Assembly: GCF_900103645.1 (NCBI RefSeq)
Contig: NZ_FNHP01000009.1
Location: 83,168 to 147,167 of the forward strand
From: Oryzisolibacter propanilivorax
GTDB lineage: Bacteria; Pseudomonadota; Gammaproteobacteria; Burkholderiales; Burkholderiaceae_C
Length of the DNA stretch: 64,000 bases
Direction: 5' to 3'
Shown here: positions 1 through 10,020 of the stretch, in pieces
How positions within the stretch are numbered: position 1 is the stretch's first letter
How the letters are laid out: every line of letters starts with the position of its first letter
The notes under the pieces: generated by a model
The model's input: the letters and a program-made list of their open reading frames with translations, nothing else
Database searches by the model: none
Told to the model about the DNA's origin: nothing
Program-made: the position numbers and the translations under genes

Positions 1-315
1 ATGCCCAGCGCGCAGGAGTTGGGCGGCCGGGTGACGGGTACCGGCCGTGCTGCCTGGACGCAGGCGTTGTCGTCGCCGGCGGCAGGCGACGCATCGGAAG
101 CCTTGTTGCGCCTGGAGATCGCTGCCGATGTGCCCACGCCGGCCGAGCAGATTGCCGCACGGCGTGCATTACAGCTGCAAATGCTGACCCGCCGCAATGA
201 CCCTGCACCGGCCCAGACCTGGGAGCAGGACGCGGCGCGCGTGCTTGCCGCTCCTGCGGATGAAGGGCAATCGCGCCGCCTGCAGAACGCATTGAAGGCG
301 TTGATGCGCAGGTAA
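1..315 (+). CDS. C-terminal part of a DUF349-type protein (gene begins at or before the window edge)
   Basis: An open frame runs from the first base to a TAA at 313-315. The 104 residues are Ala/Arg/Leu-rich and predicted helical, with a stretch beginning LRLEIAADVPTPAEQ. I associate this with the C-terminal end of the long DUF349 proteins of Burkholderiales, but the similarity is from memory. A codon ATG sits at base 1, but a 104-residue stand-alone protein is unlikely, so the gene is probably cut by the window edge. Function is unknown. It points toward the tRNA-Leu genes, which lie on the other strand. Confidence 0.5.
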   Translation: MPSAQELGGRVTGTGRAAWTQALSSPAAGDASEALLRLEIAADVPTPAEQIAARRALQLQMLTRRNDPAPAQTWEQDAARVLAAPADEGQSRRLQNALKALMRR

Positions 316-396
316 TGCCCCGCGAAGCCACGGGCCGTGGTGACCGGCCCGTGGTCATGGTGCCAACGGAGCAACCCAGACAGGGAGCGGCAGGCA

Positions 397-440
397 AAAG
401 CAAAAAAGCCGCTGATGCGAACATCAGCGGCTTTTGCTTG
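397..440 (-). terminator. Rho-independent terminator of the left tRNA-Leu
   Basis: A perfect 10-bp stem (408-417 with 422-431, loop CGAA) is flanked by A-run 402-407 and T-run 432-435. Read on the minus strand it is a hairpin followed by six T, starting just downstream of the tRNA 3' end. It may also stop the DUF349 gene from the other side. Confidence 0.75.
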
Positions 441-443
441 TCT

Positions 444-528
<85 letters not shown>

Positions 529-637
529 ATTTCAGGGAAGCTACGATTGTAGGGGATAAATTTCGTCGTTTTGGAAAGTTTCGAAAAAACTTTCAGCAAT
601 TCCAGCGACGTATCACCCATTCATCACGGCTCTCACA

Positions 638-668
638 AAAAAGCCGCTTTCAGATGAAAGCGGCTTTC
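638..668 (-). terminator. Rho-independent terminator of the right tRNA-Leu
   Basis: Stem 643-651 with 656-664 (GCCGCTTTC / GAAAGCGGC), loop AGAT. On the minus strand it is followed by a run of six T. It separates the two tRNA-Leu copies, so each has its own terminator. Confidence 0.75.
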
Positions 669-701
669 GTGCGCACGACCCCGTTGGGATGTCGTTAAAC
701 T

Positions 702-786
<85 letters not shown>

Positions 787-804
787 ATTTCAGGAAAGAC
801 AAGA

Positions 805-3072
805 TTGTATAACCAAAAAAAACACCCCGGCGCGTTAACTGCGCAAAATTCTTCCACCGAGGAAATTGAAGGCACGGTTCAGGGGCATCGGGACGGCCAC
901 GGGTTCGTCATTCCCAACGATGGCGGCGTGGATCTGTACCTGCCGCCCAACGAGATGCGCGCCGTGCTTCACAAGGACCGGGTGCGCGCGCGCGCCGTGC
1001 GCCACGATCGGCGCGGCCGACCGGAAGGCCGGGTGCTGGAGATCATCGAGCGTCCGCCGCAGCCCATCATCGGCCGGCTGCTTCAGGAAAGCGGCGTCTG
1101 GCTGGTGGCGCCCGAGGACAAGCGCTATGGCCAGGATGTGCTGATTCCCAAGGGGGCTACCGGTACCGCCAGCGCAGGGCAGGTGGTGGTGGTCGAGCTG
1201 ACCGAGCCTCCGGCGCTGTATGGCCAACCCGTGGGCCGCGTGGTCGAAGTGCTTGGCGAGGTGGACGACCCCGGCATGGAAGTCGAGATTGCGGTGCGCA
1301 AGTACGGAGTGCCGCACGAATTTTCCGAGGCCTGTCTGGCGCAGGCCAAGGCGCTGCCCGACAAGGTGCGCGCCAAGGACAAGCGCCAGCGCGTCGACCT
1401 GACCGACATCGCCCTGGTCACCATCGATGGCGAGGATGCGCGCGACTTCGACGATGCCGTGTACTGCGAACCTGCCAAGGTCGGGCGTGGCAAGGGCTGG
1501 CGCCTGCTGGTCGCCATCGCTGATGTCAGCCACTACGTGGATACGGGCAGCGCCATCGATGTCGATGCCTACGATCGTGCCACCAGCGTGTATTTCCCGC
1601 GCCGCGTGATTCCCATGCTGCCGGAAAAGCTGTCCAACGGTCTGTGCTCGCTGAACCCGCATGTCGAGCGGCTGTGCATGGTCTGCGACATGCTGATCAA
1701 CGCCAAGGGCGAGATCCATGCATACCAATTTTTTCCGGCCGTCATGCGCAGCCATGCGCGCTTCACCTATACCGAGGTGTCCGCCATCCTGGCCAATACC
1801 CGGGGGCCGGAGGCGGCGCGCTACCAGGAGCGCGTGCCCGATCTGCTGAACCTGCATAACGTGTACCGGGCACTGCTGGCGGCCAGGCATGCGCGTGGCG
1901 CGGTGGATTTCGAGACCACGGAAACGCAGATCGTCTGTGACGACAACGGACGCATCGAGAAAATCGTGCCGCGCGTGCGCACCGAGGCGCACCGCCTGAT
2001 CGAGGAGGCGATGTTGGCGGCCAACGTGTGCAGTGCGGACTTCATGGCCGAATCCAAGCGCGCCGGCCTCTACCGCGTGCATGAGGGACCTACGCCCGAG
2101 AAGCTGGAAATCCTGCGCGGCTATCTCAAGGCCATGGGCGTGGGCATCACGATAGGCGACGAGCCGCGTCCCGGGGACTTCCAGGCAATTGCCGAGTCCA
2201 CCAAGGACCGATCCGATGCCCAGCAGATCCACACCATGCTGTTGCGCTCGATGCAACAGGCCATCTATACGCCCATCAACAGCGGGCACTTCGGCTTGGC
2301 GTTCGAAGCCTACACCCATTTCACCAGCCCCATCAGGCGCTACCCGGACCTGCTGGTACACCGGGTGATCAAGTCCATTCTGGGCAATACACGGTACGTG
2401 CTGCCGGCGCTGCCCACGCCAGGCGAGGCGCAGTTCAAGCTGGCCAAGCGCCTGGCGGCCAAGGCGGCCGAGCCCACACAGCAGCCGCGCAAGGCGCAAA
2501 GTGCCGCCAGCACGCGCGAAATCCTGGCATGGGAAGCCGCGGGCCTGCACTGCAGCGCCAACGAGCGGCGTGCCGACGAGGCCAGCCGCGACGTTGAGGC
2601 CTGGCTCAAGTGCCAGTACATGCGCGAGCACCTGGGCGAGGAGTACAGCGGCGTGGTCAGCGCCGTCACCAGCTTCGGAGTGTTCGTGACGCTGGATGCG
2701 CTGTATGTCGAAGGACTGGTGCACATCACCGAACTGGGTGGCGAGTATTTCAAGTTCGACGAAGCGCGCCAGGAATTGCGCGGCGAACGCACCGGGATCC
2801 GCTATGGCATCGGTGCGCGCGTGCGTGTGCAGGTCAGTCGGGTCGATCTGGATGGCCGGCGCATCGACTTCCGGTTGGTGCGCGATGGCCTCGTGGCACC
2901 GCAGGGCGAAGGCCTTGCGCGCGATGCGGGCCGGCGCCGTGCGAGCGCGGAGAAAACCGACTCCGGGCGCAGCCGCGAAGGTAAGGGCCAGGGCAGAAAG
3001 CCCGACAATGCCGGTCGTGGCGGGCGCCCGGCGTCACGCCATGGCAAGACCGGTGGCCGCGGCCGTTCCTGA
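805..3072 (+). CDS. rnr: Ribonuclease R
   Basis: A 3'-to-5' hydrolytic exoribonuclease that degrades structured RNA and takes part in RNA quality control with tmRNA/SmpB (smpB lies 13 kb away). An N-terminal OB fold (about residues 20-85, GTVQGHRDGHGFV) is followed by the RNB catalytic core. The metal-binding motif DGEDARDFDDAV is at about 208, TSPIRRYPDLLVHR at about 507, and an S1 domain starts at about 613 (EYSGVVSAVTSFGVFV). The tail is Arg/Gly/Lys-rich. Length of 755 aa is usual for the family. I chose a TTG start because AGGAAAG at 791-797 is well spaced before it and no in-frame ATG exists upstream of the conserved region. The gene begins 18 bp from a divergent tRNA-Leu. Confidence 0.95.
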   Translation: MYNQKKHPGALTAQNSSTEEIEGTVQGHRDGHGFVIPNDGGVDLYLPPNEMRAVLHKDRVRARAVRHDRRGRPEGRVLEIIERPPQPIIGRLLQESGVWLVAPEDKRYGQDVLIPKGATGTASAGQVVVVELTEPPALYGQPVGRVVEVLGEVDDPGMEVEIAVRKYGVPHEFSEACLAQAKALPDKVRAKDKRQRVDLTDIALVTIDGEDARDFDDAVYCEPAKVGRGKGWRLLVAIADVSHYVDTGSAIDVDAYDRATSVYFPRRVIPMLPEKLSNGLCSLNPHVERLCMVCDMLINAKGEIHAYQFFPAVMRSHARFTYTEVSAILANTRGPEAARYQERVPDLLNLHNVYRALLAARHARGAVDFETTETQIVCDDNGRIEKIVPRVRTEAHRLIEEAMLAANVCSADFMAESKRAGLYRVHEGPTPEKLEILRGYLKAMGVGITIGDEPRPGDFQAIAESTKDRSDAQQIHTMLLRSMQQAIYTPINSGHFGLAFEAYTHFTSPIRRYPDLLVHRVIKSILGNTRYVLPALPTPGEAQFKLAKRLAAKAAEPTQQPRKAQSAASTREILAWEAAGLHCSANERRADEASRDVEAWLKCQYMREHLGEEYSGVVSAVTSFGVFVTLDALYVEGLVHITELGGEYFKFDEARQELRGERTGIRYGIGARVRVQVSRVDLDGRRIDFRLVRDGLVAPQGEGLARDAGRRRASAEKTDSGRSREGKGQGRKPDNAGRGGRPASRHGKTGGRGRS

Positions 3073-3164
3073 CGCTTATCTGGCCAGCGCCAGCTGCTGG
3101 CTTTTATCCCGTACATGAATCAGGGCGCATACGCTGCAGCCCTTGCATCCCAAGGAGAATTTGA

Positions 3165-3929
3165 ATGTCCAGACCGGACACTCAGCCAGGCGTGGCCCTG
3201 GTGACTGGCGCAGGCACAGGCATCGGCCGCGCCGCGGCCCTGGCGTTGCTGGCCGATGGCTGGCGCGTAGCCCTCCTCGGGCGCCGCGAACAGCCGCTGC
3301 GCGACGTGGCGCAGGAGGCTGGCGCCGCCGGTCGGGCCCTGGTTTTGCCGACCGACGTGACCGACCCGGCTGCGGTGCGCCAGGCGTTTGATCGCACGGC
3401 AGGGCATTTTGGCCGGCTCGACCTGTTGTTCAACAATGCGGGAACCAGCGCCCCGGCCGTGCCGTTGGAAGAGCTCGGCGTCGAGCAATGGCGCGGGGTG
3501 GTGGACGTCAACCTGAACGGCATGTTCTATTGCCTGCAGAATGCATTCCGCCTGATGAAGTCGCAGTCGCCGCGCGGTGGGCGCATCATCAACAACGGGT
3601 CGATCTCGGCCCATGCTCCGCGTCCGCAATCCATCGCCTACACGGCCACCAAACATGCGGTCATGGGCTTGACCAAGACCGCGTCGCTGGACGGGCGCAA
3701 GTGGGACATTGCAGTCGGACAGGTCGACATTGGCAACGCGCGCACGGAGCTGGCAGAGCGCATGACGCAGGGCGTGCAACAGGCCAATGGCGAAATTGCC
3801 TCGGAGCCGCTGATGGATGTGGACATCGTCGGCCAGTCGGTGCTGTACATGGCCAATCTGCCCCTGTCGGCCAACGTGCTGTTCCATACCGTCATGGCGA
3901 CCAAGATGCCCTTCGTCGGGCGCGGCTGA
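3165..3929 (+). CDS. SDR-family NAD(P)-dependent oxidoreductase
   Basis: A classical short-chain dehydrogenase/reductase of 254 aa. The Rossmann cofactor motif TGAGTGIG is at about 14-21, NNAG at about 90-93, the catalytic Ser region NGSIS near 143-147, and the active-site pair Tyr159-Lys163 in YTATK. The substrate cannot be read from the sequence. The ATG has a good ribosome site (AAGGAG at 3152-3157). It follows rnr by 92 bp and probably has its own promoter. Closest functional guesses are a 3-oxoacyl reductase-like enzyme or a general alcohol dehydrogenase. Confidence 0.85.
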   Translation: MSRPDTQPGVALVTGAGTGIGRAAALALLADGWRVALLGRREQPLRDVAQEAGAAGRALVLPTDVTDPAAVRQAFDRTAGHFGRLDLLFNNAGTSAPAVPLEELGVEQWRGVVDVNLNGMFYCLQNAFRLMKSQSPRGGRIINNGSISAHAPRPQSIAYTATKHAVMGLTKTASLDGRKWDIAVGQVDIGNARTELAERMTQGVQQANGEIASEPLMDVDIVGQSVLYMANLPLSANVLFHTVMATKMPFVGRG

Positions 3930-4028
3930 TCAGGGTGAGATGCGATACCACTGTTTACTCGCTCCGTCATCCGCCGTGGCGATGCTTCGTTGTATGGGCG
4001 GATGGGCAGCCTGAAGATGCAAGCGTGC

Positions 4029-4397
4029 ATGAATAGCAAGCCACTGCAGCCAGTCCAGGTTGAACCCGATGGCTGGCTGGTATGCCTGTGTGCCGAGTGG
4101 TGCAATGTCTGTCGGGAGTTCCGTCCGGCGTTCGAGGCCCTGGCGCTGCAATATCCCGGCTGGCGTGTGCTGTGGATCGATGTCGAGGACGAAGAGGACA
4201 TCGTCGGCGAGGTGGAGGTGGAGACCTTCCCGACCGTACTGGTGGCGGATGGCCGTCAGGCACGTTTTTTTGGCCCTGTGTTGCCGCAGGCGGGAATGCT
4301 GACGCGCCTGGTGGATAACGTGCAGGCTGGAGAGGGCGGCGCGCCTTGCGGCAGCGACATCCAGCAGCTGCTGCAAAGGCTGTGGCAAGGGCGTTGA
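4029..4397 (+). CDS. Thioredoxin-family protein
   Basis: A small thioredoxin-fold protein (122 aa from this start). The redox motif WCNVC is at residues 24-28 and a cis-Pro strand appears as VETFPTVLV. No signal peptide is seen, so it is probably cytoplasmic. The active-site CNVC differs from the CGPC of housekeeping thioredoxin, so a specialised reductase or a binding role is possible. The start is uncertain: in-frame ATGs also occur at 3990 and 4014, and none has a clear Shine-Dalgarno. I prefer 4029 because the fold starts soon after it. The gene lies directly upstream of the rimP promoter. Confidence 0.75.
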   Translation: MNSKPLQPVQVEPDGWLVCLCAEWCNVCREFRPAFEALALQYPGWRVLWIDVEDEEDIVGEVEVETFPTVLVADGRQARFFGPVLPQAGMLTRLVDNVQAGEGGAPCGSDIQQLLQRLWQGR

Positions 4398-4434
4398 AAA
4401 GATCTGGCGCTATGCAAGATGCATGCCGCCAGTC

Positions 4435-4464
4435 TTTACAGAAAACGCATTTCAACGCTACAAT
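4435..4464 (+). promoter_or_regulatory. Sigma70-type promoter of the rimP-nusA-infB operon
   Basis: TTTACA (4435-4440), 18-bp spacer, TACAAT (4459-4464): five of six consensus matches in each box. It is placed between the thioredoxin gene and rimP and is followed by a leader carrying a terminator-like hairpin. Confidence 0.6.
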
Positions 4465-4483
4465 GCCGGCTTCACGACCAAAC

Positions 4484-4511
4484 GGGCGGGTTTTCACCGC
4501 CCTTTTTTTTT
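4484..4511 (+). terminator. Terminator-like hairpin in the rimP leader (attenuator or read-through site)
   Basis: GGGCGG (4484-4489) pairs with CCGCCC (4497-4502), followed at once by nine T. It lies about 13 bp after the probable transcription start and 80 bp before rimP, so it interrupts the leader of the nusA operon rather than ending a gene. NusA affects pausing and termination, so autoregulation is a reasonable idea but is inference. Confidence 0.6.
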
Positions 4512-4589
4512 GGCGTTTGTTTTTGCGGCCCTGGCGTTTCGTGCGCTACGGGCTTTGCATTGGAACCGAAACGGATCGAGCGCACACAC

Positions 4590-5177
4590 GTGGCATTGCA
4601 GCAAATCGTTGAACAGACCGTCACTGGCCTGGGGTATGACCTGGTGGAGATCGAGCGCTCCGCAGGGGGGCTGCTGCGCATCACCATCGACATGCCCTGG
4701 ACGGCCCCCGCCGAAAATGCGCCGCTGTCCACGGAGCAGTTCGTCACCGTGGAGGACTGCGAGAAGGTCACGCGACAGCTGCAGTTCGCACTCGAGGTCG
4801 ACGGTGTGGATTACCAGCGGCTGGAAGTGTCTTCTCCCGGCATCGACCGCCTGCTGCGCCACGAGCAGGATTTCCTCCGTTTCGAGGGCGAGGTGGTGGA
4901 CCTCACGCTCAAGCAGCCCATAGGCGCAGCTGCGGGCGGCGCCGTGGCGGCAAATCGCAAGAAATTTCGCGGCACGCTGGAGCGTGCCGAGGGCGGCTGG
5001 CAGATCGTCTGGAGCGATGAGCCGCCGCCCAAGCCCGGCCAGCGGGTGAGCAAGAAACGGGTTCCGGCGCCGCTGCAGGCCATGGCCTTCACTCTGGAAG
5101 AGTTGCGGGAGGCGCGTCTGGCGCCCATCGTGAACTTCAAGGGTCGCGCTCCCAAGGATGACCCCGCCGCGACTTGA
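4590..5177 (+). CDS. rimP: Ribosome maturation factor RimP
   Basis: Needed for maturation of the 30S ribosomal subunit. 195 aa from a GTG start. The N-terminal domain ([21 protein letters not shown]) is followed by [11 protein letters not shown] and the family motif [15 protein letters not shown] at about residues 73-87, then a C-terminal Sm-like domain. The same frame stays open upstream to 4419, but conservation begins at the GTG, so I reject the longer form. First gene of the rimP-nusA-infB-rbfA-truB operon, with its own promoter and leader hairpin. Confidence 0.93.
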   Translation: MALQQIVEQTVTGLGYDLVEIERSAGGLLRITIDMPWTAPAENAPLSTEQFVTVEDCEKVTRQLQFALEVDGVDYQRLEVSSPGIDRLLRHEQDFLRFEGEVVDLTLKQPIGAAAGGAVAANRKKFRGTLERAEGGWQIVWSDEPPPKPGQRVSKKRVPAPLQAMAFTLEELREARLAPIVNFKGRAPKDDPAAT

Positions 5178-5283
5178 TCCGGCATACAAGAATTGTTTCG
5201 GGCCGCCGGCTGCAGAAATCGGGAATTCGATTGCTATGCAGCGAGCGTGTCCGCAGGGAAAGAGCAACAGGAGAGTCGTCTTT

Positions 5284-6771
5284 ATGAACCGCGAATTGTT
5301 GATGTTGGTGGATGCCATTTCGCGCGAGAAGAACGTTGAGCGCGATGTGGTGTTGGGCGCGGTGGAATCCGCGCTGGCGCAGGCCACGAAGAAGCTCTAT
5401 GAGGGCGAGGTGGACATTCGCGTCTCCATCGACCGCGACAGTGGCGAATACGAAACCTTCCGCCGCTGGCTGGTGGTGCCTGACGATGCTGGCCTGCAGA
5501 ATCCGGAAGCCGAAGAGCTGCTGATGGACGCGCAGGAGCGCGTGCCGGGCGTCGAGGTCGGTGAATACATCGAGGAGGGCGTGGATTCCGTGCCCATCGG
5601 GCGCATCGGCGCCATGGCCGCCAAGCAGGTCATCCTGCAGAAGATCCGCGACGCCGAGCGCGAGATGCTGCTGAACGACTTCATGAGCCGCGGCGAGAAG
5701 ATCTTCACCGGCACGGTCAAGCGCATGGACAAGGGCGACATCATCGTCGAGAGCGGCCGCGTCGAGGGCCGCCTGCGCCGCAGCGAGATGATCCCCAAGG
5801 AGAACCTGCGCAACGGCGACCGGGTGCGCGCCATGATCATGGACGTGGACTTGACCCTGCGCGGCGCGCCCATCATCCTGTCGCGCTCGGCGCCCGAGTT
5901 CATGATGGAGCTGTTCCGCAACGAGGTGCCCGAGATTGAGCAGGGCCTGCTGGAGATCAAGAGCTGCGCGCGTGACGCCGGCAGCCGCGCCAAGATCGCG
6001 GTGCTGTCGCACGACAAACGGGTCGATCCGATCGGCACCTGCGTCGGCGTGCGCGGCACGCGCGTCAACGCCGTGACCAATGAGCTGGCCGGCGAACGCG
6101 TGGACATCGTGCTGTGGTCGGACGACCCGGCGCAGTTCGTGATCGGCGCACTGGCTCCGGCCAACGTGTCGTCCATCGTGGTGGACGAGGAAAAGCACGC
6201 CATGGACGTGGTGGTGGACGAGGAGAACCTGGCCATCGCCATCGGCCGAGGCGGGCAGAACGTGCGCCTGGCTTCCGACCTCACGGGCTGGAAGATCAAC
6301 ATCATGGATGCGGCCGAGAGCGCGCAGAAGCAGGCCGAGGAAACCAGCAGCCTGCGCCAGCTGTTCATGCAGAAACTGGATGTGGACGAGGAAATCGCCG
6401 ACATCCTGATCGCCGAGGGCTTCGAGAACCTGGAAGAGGTGGCCTATGTGCCGCTGTCCGAGCTGCTGGAGATCGAGAGCTTCGACGAAGACACGGTCAA
6501 TGAGTTGCGCACCCGTGCCAAGGATGCGCTGCTGACCATGGAGATCGCGCGCGAGGAAAGCGTCGGCGGCGTCTCGCAGGACTTGCGTGAACTGGAAGGC
6601 CTGACGCCCGAACTGCTGGAAAAGCTGGCAGCGGGTGGCGTGAACACGCGCGACGACCTGGCGGACCTGGCCATCGATGAGCTGACCGAGCTGACGGGTC
6701 AGACCGAGGAAGAGGCCAAGGCGCTGATCATGAAGGCACGCGAGCACTGGTTTGCCGCGGGGCAGGAATAA
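5284..6771 (+). CDS. nusA: Transcription termination/antitermination factor NusA
   Basis: Binds RNA polymerase and nascent RNA and controls pausing, termination and antitermination. 495 aa. The N-terminal polymerase-binding domain ([18 protein letters not shown]) is followed by an S1 domain at about 135-200 ([20 protein letters not shown]), KH domains ([31 protein letters not shown] at about 321), and two acidic helix-hairpin-helix repeats at the C terminus (about 350-490). The start follows AGGAG near 5270. An in-frame ATG at 5158 would add an unconserved extension overlapping rimP, so it is rejected. Confidence 0.97.
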   Translation: MNRELLMLVDAISREKNVERDVVLGAVESALAQATKKLYEGEVDIRVSIDRDSGEYETFRRWLVVPDDAGLQNPEAEELLMDAQERVPGVEVGEYIEEGVDSVPIGRIGAMAAKQVILQKIRDAEREMLLNDFMSRGEKIFTGTVKRMDKGDIIVESGRVEGRLRRSEMIPKENLRNGDRVRAMIMDVDLTLRGAPIILSRSAPEFMMELFRNEVPEIEQGLLEIKSCARDAGSRAKIAVLSHDKRVDPIGTCVGVRGTRVNAVTNELAGERVDIVLWSDDPAQFVIGALAPANVSSIVVDEEKHAMDVVVDEENLAIAIGRGGQNVRLASDLTGWKINIMDAAESAQKQAEETSSLRQLFMQKLDVDEEIADILIAEGFENLEEVAYVPLSELLEIESFDEDTVNELRTRAKDALLTMEIAREESVGGVSQDLRELEGLTPELLEKLAAGGVNTRDDLADLAIDELTELTGQTEEEAKALIMKAREHWFAAGQE

Positions 6772-6795
6772 CGGTCAGGGGAGATCGAAACGGAT

Positions 6796-9609
6796 ATGTC
6801 GAGTAACACTGTTGCCGAGTTCGCCAGCGAACTTAAGAAAACGCCTGAAATTCTGCTGGCCCAACTTCAGTCCGCCGGCGTGAGCAAGACCGCGTCCACC
6901 GATGTGCTGACCGAGGGTGACAAGCAGGCCCTGCTGGCACACCTGCAGGCCAGCCACGGCACGGCCGGCGCCGACCGCAAGAAGATCACGCTGACCAAGA
7001 AGTCGACCAGCGAGATCAAGCAGGCCGATGCGTCGGGCCGTGCCCGCACCATCCAGGTGGAGGTGCGCAAGAAGCGCACCTTCATCCGCCGCGACGACCC
7101 CGTGGCCGAGGCACGCGCTACCGCACCGGCTCCGTCCGCTGAGGACCAGGAACTGGCGCGTCGCGCCGAGGAGGCAGGCCGCCAGGCCGAGCTGATCCGG
7201 CGCCAGGAGCAGGAGTTGGCCGAGGAGCGCGCCGAACGCGAGCGCCGCGAGCAGCGCGAGCGCGAGGCCGAGGAGCGTGCTGCCGCCTACGCCGCCCAGC
7301 AGGCCGACAAGAAGGCCCAGGAATCTGCCGAGCGTGCCGAGGCCCGTGCCACGGCCCAGGCCGAAGCCGAAGCCCGCGCCGCCGCCCAGGCCGAGGCCCG
7401 CGCCAAGGCCGAGGCCGAGTCGCAGGCCCGCGCCGCCGAGGAGGCGGCCCGCGCTGCCGATCTGGAGGACCGCCGCCGCAAGGCGCAGGCCGAGGCCGAG
7501 GCGATCCGCGCCATGATGGCCGCGCCGCGCAAGGTGCTGGTGGCCAAGAAGCCTGAAGAAGCCAAGCCGGCTGCTGCAGCCAAGACCGCCGCCGATGCCA
7601 AAAAGGGCACGTTGCACAAGCCGGCGACGGGTGCTGCCGGTGCACGCCCCGGTACGGCACCTGCCGGGGGCAAGGAGGTCAAGTCGGCCAAGCTGTCGTC
7701 GAGCTGGGCAGGCGACGCTGCCAAGAAGAAGGAAATCAAGACCCGTGGCGACAGCAGCGGCGGCGTGGGCCGCGGCAGCTGGCGCGGCGGTCCGCGCGGT
7801 CGCCGTGGTGACCGCGGCGACGAGCGCCAACAGCAGGCGCCGGCCGAGTTCCGTGCGCTGGAAGTGCACGTGCCCGAGACCATCACCGTGGCCGAGCTGG
7901 CGCACAAGATGGCCGTGAAGGCCTCCGAGCTGATCAAGGTGCTGATGAAGATGGGCCAGATGGTCACCATCAACCAGCCGCTGGACCAGGACACGGCCAT
8001 GATCGTGGTCGAGGAGATGGGCCACACCGCCAAGGTGGCGGCGCTGGACGACCGCGAAGCCTTCACCGACGAGGAAGTGTCCGAGCACCAGGCCGAGGCC
8101 CTGCCGCGCGCCCCGGTGGTCACCGTCATGGGCCACGTGGACCATGGCAAGACATCGCTGCTGGACTACATCCGCCGCTCCAAGGTGGCGGTGGGCGAGG
8201 CCGGCGGCATCACGCAGCACATCGGCGCGTATCACGTCGAGACGCCGCGCGGCATCGTCACCTTCCTGGATACCCCGGGCCACGAGGCGTTCACCGCCAT
8301 GCGTGCCCGCGGTGCGCAGGCCACCGACATCGTGATCCTGGTGTGCGCCGCCGACGACGGCGTGATGCCGCAGACGCGCGAGGCCATCAAGCACGCCAAG
8401 GCGGCCGGTGTCCCGATCGTCGTAGCCATCACCAAGTCCGACAAGCACGAGGCCAACCCCGAGCGCGTCAAGCAGGAGCTGGTCGGCGAGGAAGTGGTGC
8501 CCGAGGAGTACGGCGGCGATTCGCCCTTCGTGGCGGTGTCGTCCAAGACCGGCATGGGCATCGACGAACTGCTCGAGCAGGTGCTGCTGCAGGCTGAAGT
8601 GCTGGAACTGAAGGCCCCGGTGGACGCCATGGCCAAGGGCTTGGTCATCGAGGCGCAGCTGGACAAGGGCCGCGGCCCCGTGGCCACGGTGCTGGTGCAG
8701 TCCGGCACGCTCAAGGTGGGTGACATCGTGCTGGCCGGCCAGACCTATGGCCGTGTGCGCGCGATGAACGACGAGAACGGTCAGTCGTCCAAGCAGGCGG
8801 GCCCGTCCATCCCGGTGGAAATTCAGGGCCTGACCGAGGTGCCACAGGCGGGCGACGACTTCATGGTGCTGGGCGACGAGCGCCGGGCCCGCGAGATCGC
8901 GACCTACCGCGCCGGCAAGTTCCGCAACACCAAGCTGGCCAAGCAGCAAGCGGCCAAGCTGGAGAACATGTTCGCCGACATGCAGGCGGGCGAGGTGCAG
9001 ACCCTGCCCATCATCATCAAGGCCGACGTGCAGGGCTCGCAGGAAGCGCTGGCGCAGTCGCTGCTCAAGCTCTCGACCGACGAGGTCAAGGTGCAGCTGG
9101 TGTATGCCGGCGTGGGCGGCATCAGCGAGTCCGACGTGAACCTGGCGCTGGCCTCCAAGGCCATCGTCATCGGCTTCAACGTGCGTGCCGACGCCGGCGC
9201 GCGCAAGCTGGCCGAGACGCATGGCGTGGACCTGCGCTACTACGGCATCATCTACGACGCCGTGGACGAGCTGAAAGTGGCCATGTCCGGCATGCTGGCC
9301 CCCGAGCAGCGCGAGGAAGTCATCGGCACGGCCGAGATCCGCACGGTGTTCGTGGCCTCCAAGATCGGCACGGTGGCGGGCTCGTACATCACCTCGGGCA
9401 TGGTGCACCGCAACGCGCGCTTCCGCCTGCTGCGCGACAACGTGGTCATCTACACCGGCGAAGTGGAGTCGCTGCGCCGCATGAAGGACGACGTCAAGGA
9501 AGTCAAGGAAGGTTTCGAGTGCGGTATCAAGCTGAAGAACTACAACGACATCCGCGAGGGTGATCAGCTGGAGTTCTTCGACATCAAGGAGATCGCCCGC
9601 ACGCTGTAA
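6796..9609 (+). CDS. infB: Translation initiation factor IF-2
   Basis: A GTPase that brings fMet-tRNA to the 30S subunit and promotes subunit joining. 937 aa. An N-terminal IF2N domain (1-55) leads into a long charged Ala/Glu/Arg-rich linker (about 110-260) that explains the many antisense open frames here. A Gly/Arg patch is at about 315-340, a second IF2N domain at about 350-415, and the G domain follows with P-loop GHVDHGKT at about 446, DTPGHEAF, and TKSD. C-terminal domains run to the stop. The ribosome site GGGGAG lies before the ATG. The gap after nusA is only 24 bp. Confidence 0.97.
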   Translation: MSSNTVAEFASELKKTPEILLAQLQSAGVSKTASTDVLTEGDKQALLAHLQASHGTAGADRKKITLTKKSTSEIKQADASGRARTIQVEVRKKRTFIRRDDPVAEARATAPAPSAEDQELARRAEEAGRQAELIRRQEQELAEERAERERREQREREAEERAAAYAAQQADKKAQESAERAEARATAQAEAEARAAAQAEARAKAEAESQARAAEEAARAADLEDRRRKAQAEAEAIRAMMAAPRKVLVAKKPEEAKPAAAAKTAADAKKGTLHKPATGAAGARPGTAPAGGKEVKSAKLSSSWAGDAAKKKEIKTRGDSSGGVGRGSWRGGPRGRRGDRGDERQQQAPAEFRALEVHVPETITVAELAHKMAVKASELIKVLMKMGQMVTINQPLDQDTAMIVVEEMGHTAKVAALDDREAFTDEEVSEHQAEALPRAPVVTVMGHVDHGKTSLLDYIRRSKVAVGEAGGITQHIGAYHVETPRGIVTFLDTPGHEAFTAMRARGAQATDIVILVCAADDGVMPQTREAIKHAKAAGVPIVVAITKSDKHEANPERVKQELVGEEVVPEEYGGDSPFVAVSSKTGMGIDELLEQVLLQAEVLELKAPVDAMAKGLVIEAQLDKGRGPVATVLVQSGTLKVGDIVLAGQTYGRVRAMNDENGQSSKQAGPSIPVEIQGLTEVPQAGDDFMVLGDERRAREIATYRAGKFRNTKLAKQQAAKLENMFADMQAGEVQTLPIIIKADVQGSQEALAQSLLKLSTDEVKVQLVYAGVGGISESDVNLALASKAIVIGFNVRADAGARKLAETHGVDLRYYGIIYDAVDELKVAMSGMLAPEQREEVIGTAEIRTVFVASKIGTVAGSYITSGMVHRNARFRLLRDNVVIYTGEVESLRRMKDDVKEVKEGFECGIKLKNYNDIREGDQLEFFDIKEIARTL

Positions 9610-9633
9610 GGCGCGCGGCGCGAGAACCCGACG

Positions 9634-10020
9634 ATGGCTGCACGCAAGAAGTCCGCCGCTTCCGGCCAGCACCGCGGCTTTCAGGTCGCGGACCAGATCC
9701 AGCGCGACCTGACGGAGCTGATCCGCGAGCTGAAGGACCCGCGCATCGGCATGGTCACGCTGCAGGGGGTGGAGGTCACCCCCGACTATGCCCATGCCAA
9801 GGTGTTCTTCAGTGTGCTGGTGGGTGACGCCCAGGCCAGCCTGGAGGCGCTGAACCAGGCCGCCGGCTTTCTGCGCAACGGCCTGTTCAAGCGGCTGCAC
9901 ATTCACACCGTGCCCACGCTGCACTTCGTGTTCGACCGCACGCCCGAGCGCGCGGCCGACATGAACGCGCTGATCGCGCGCGCCGTGGCCTCGCGTTCCA
10001 AGGACGACGACGGGCAATGA
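9634..10020 (+). CDS. rbfA: 30S ribosome-binding factor RbfA
   Basis: Assists late maturation of the 16S rRNA 5' end. 128 aa with the KH-type fold and family motifs [14 protein letters not shown] and [16 protein letters not shown], ending in a short acidic tail. It lies 24 bp after infB, and its stop overlaps the truB start in ATGA, so the two are translationally coupled. Confidence 0.95.
   Translation: MAARKKSAASGQHRGFQVADQIQRDLTELIRELKDPRIGMVTLQGVEVTPDYAHAKVFFSVLVGDAQASLEALNQAAGFLRNGLFKRLHIHTVPTLHFVFDRTPERAADMNALIARAVASRSKDDDGQ

Noticed and set aside
835..2724. 629-residue minus-strand open frame opposite rnr
   Set aside because: Antisense shadow of rnr with no recognisable domain; similar long shadows lie opposite typA (10865-13414), guaB/guaA (17485-19770), parB (34067-36004) and traG (58216-60147).
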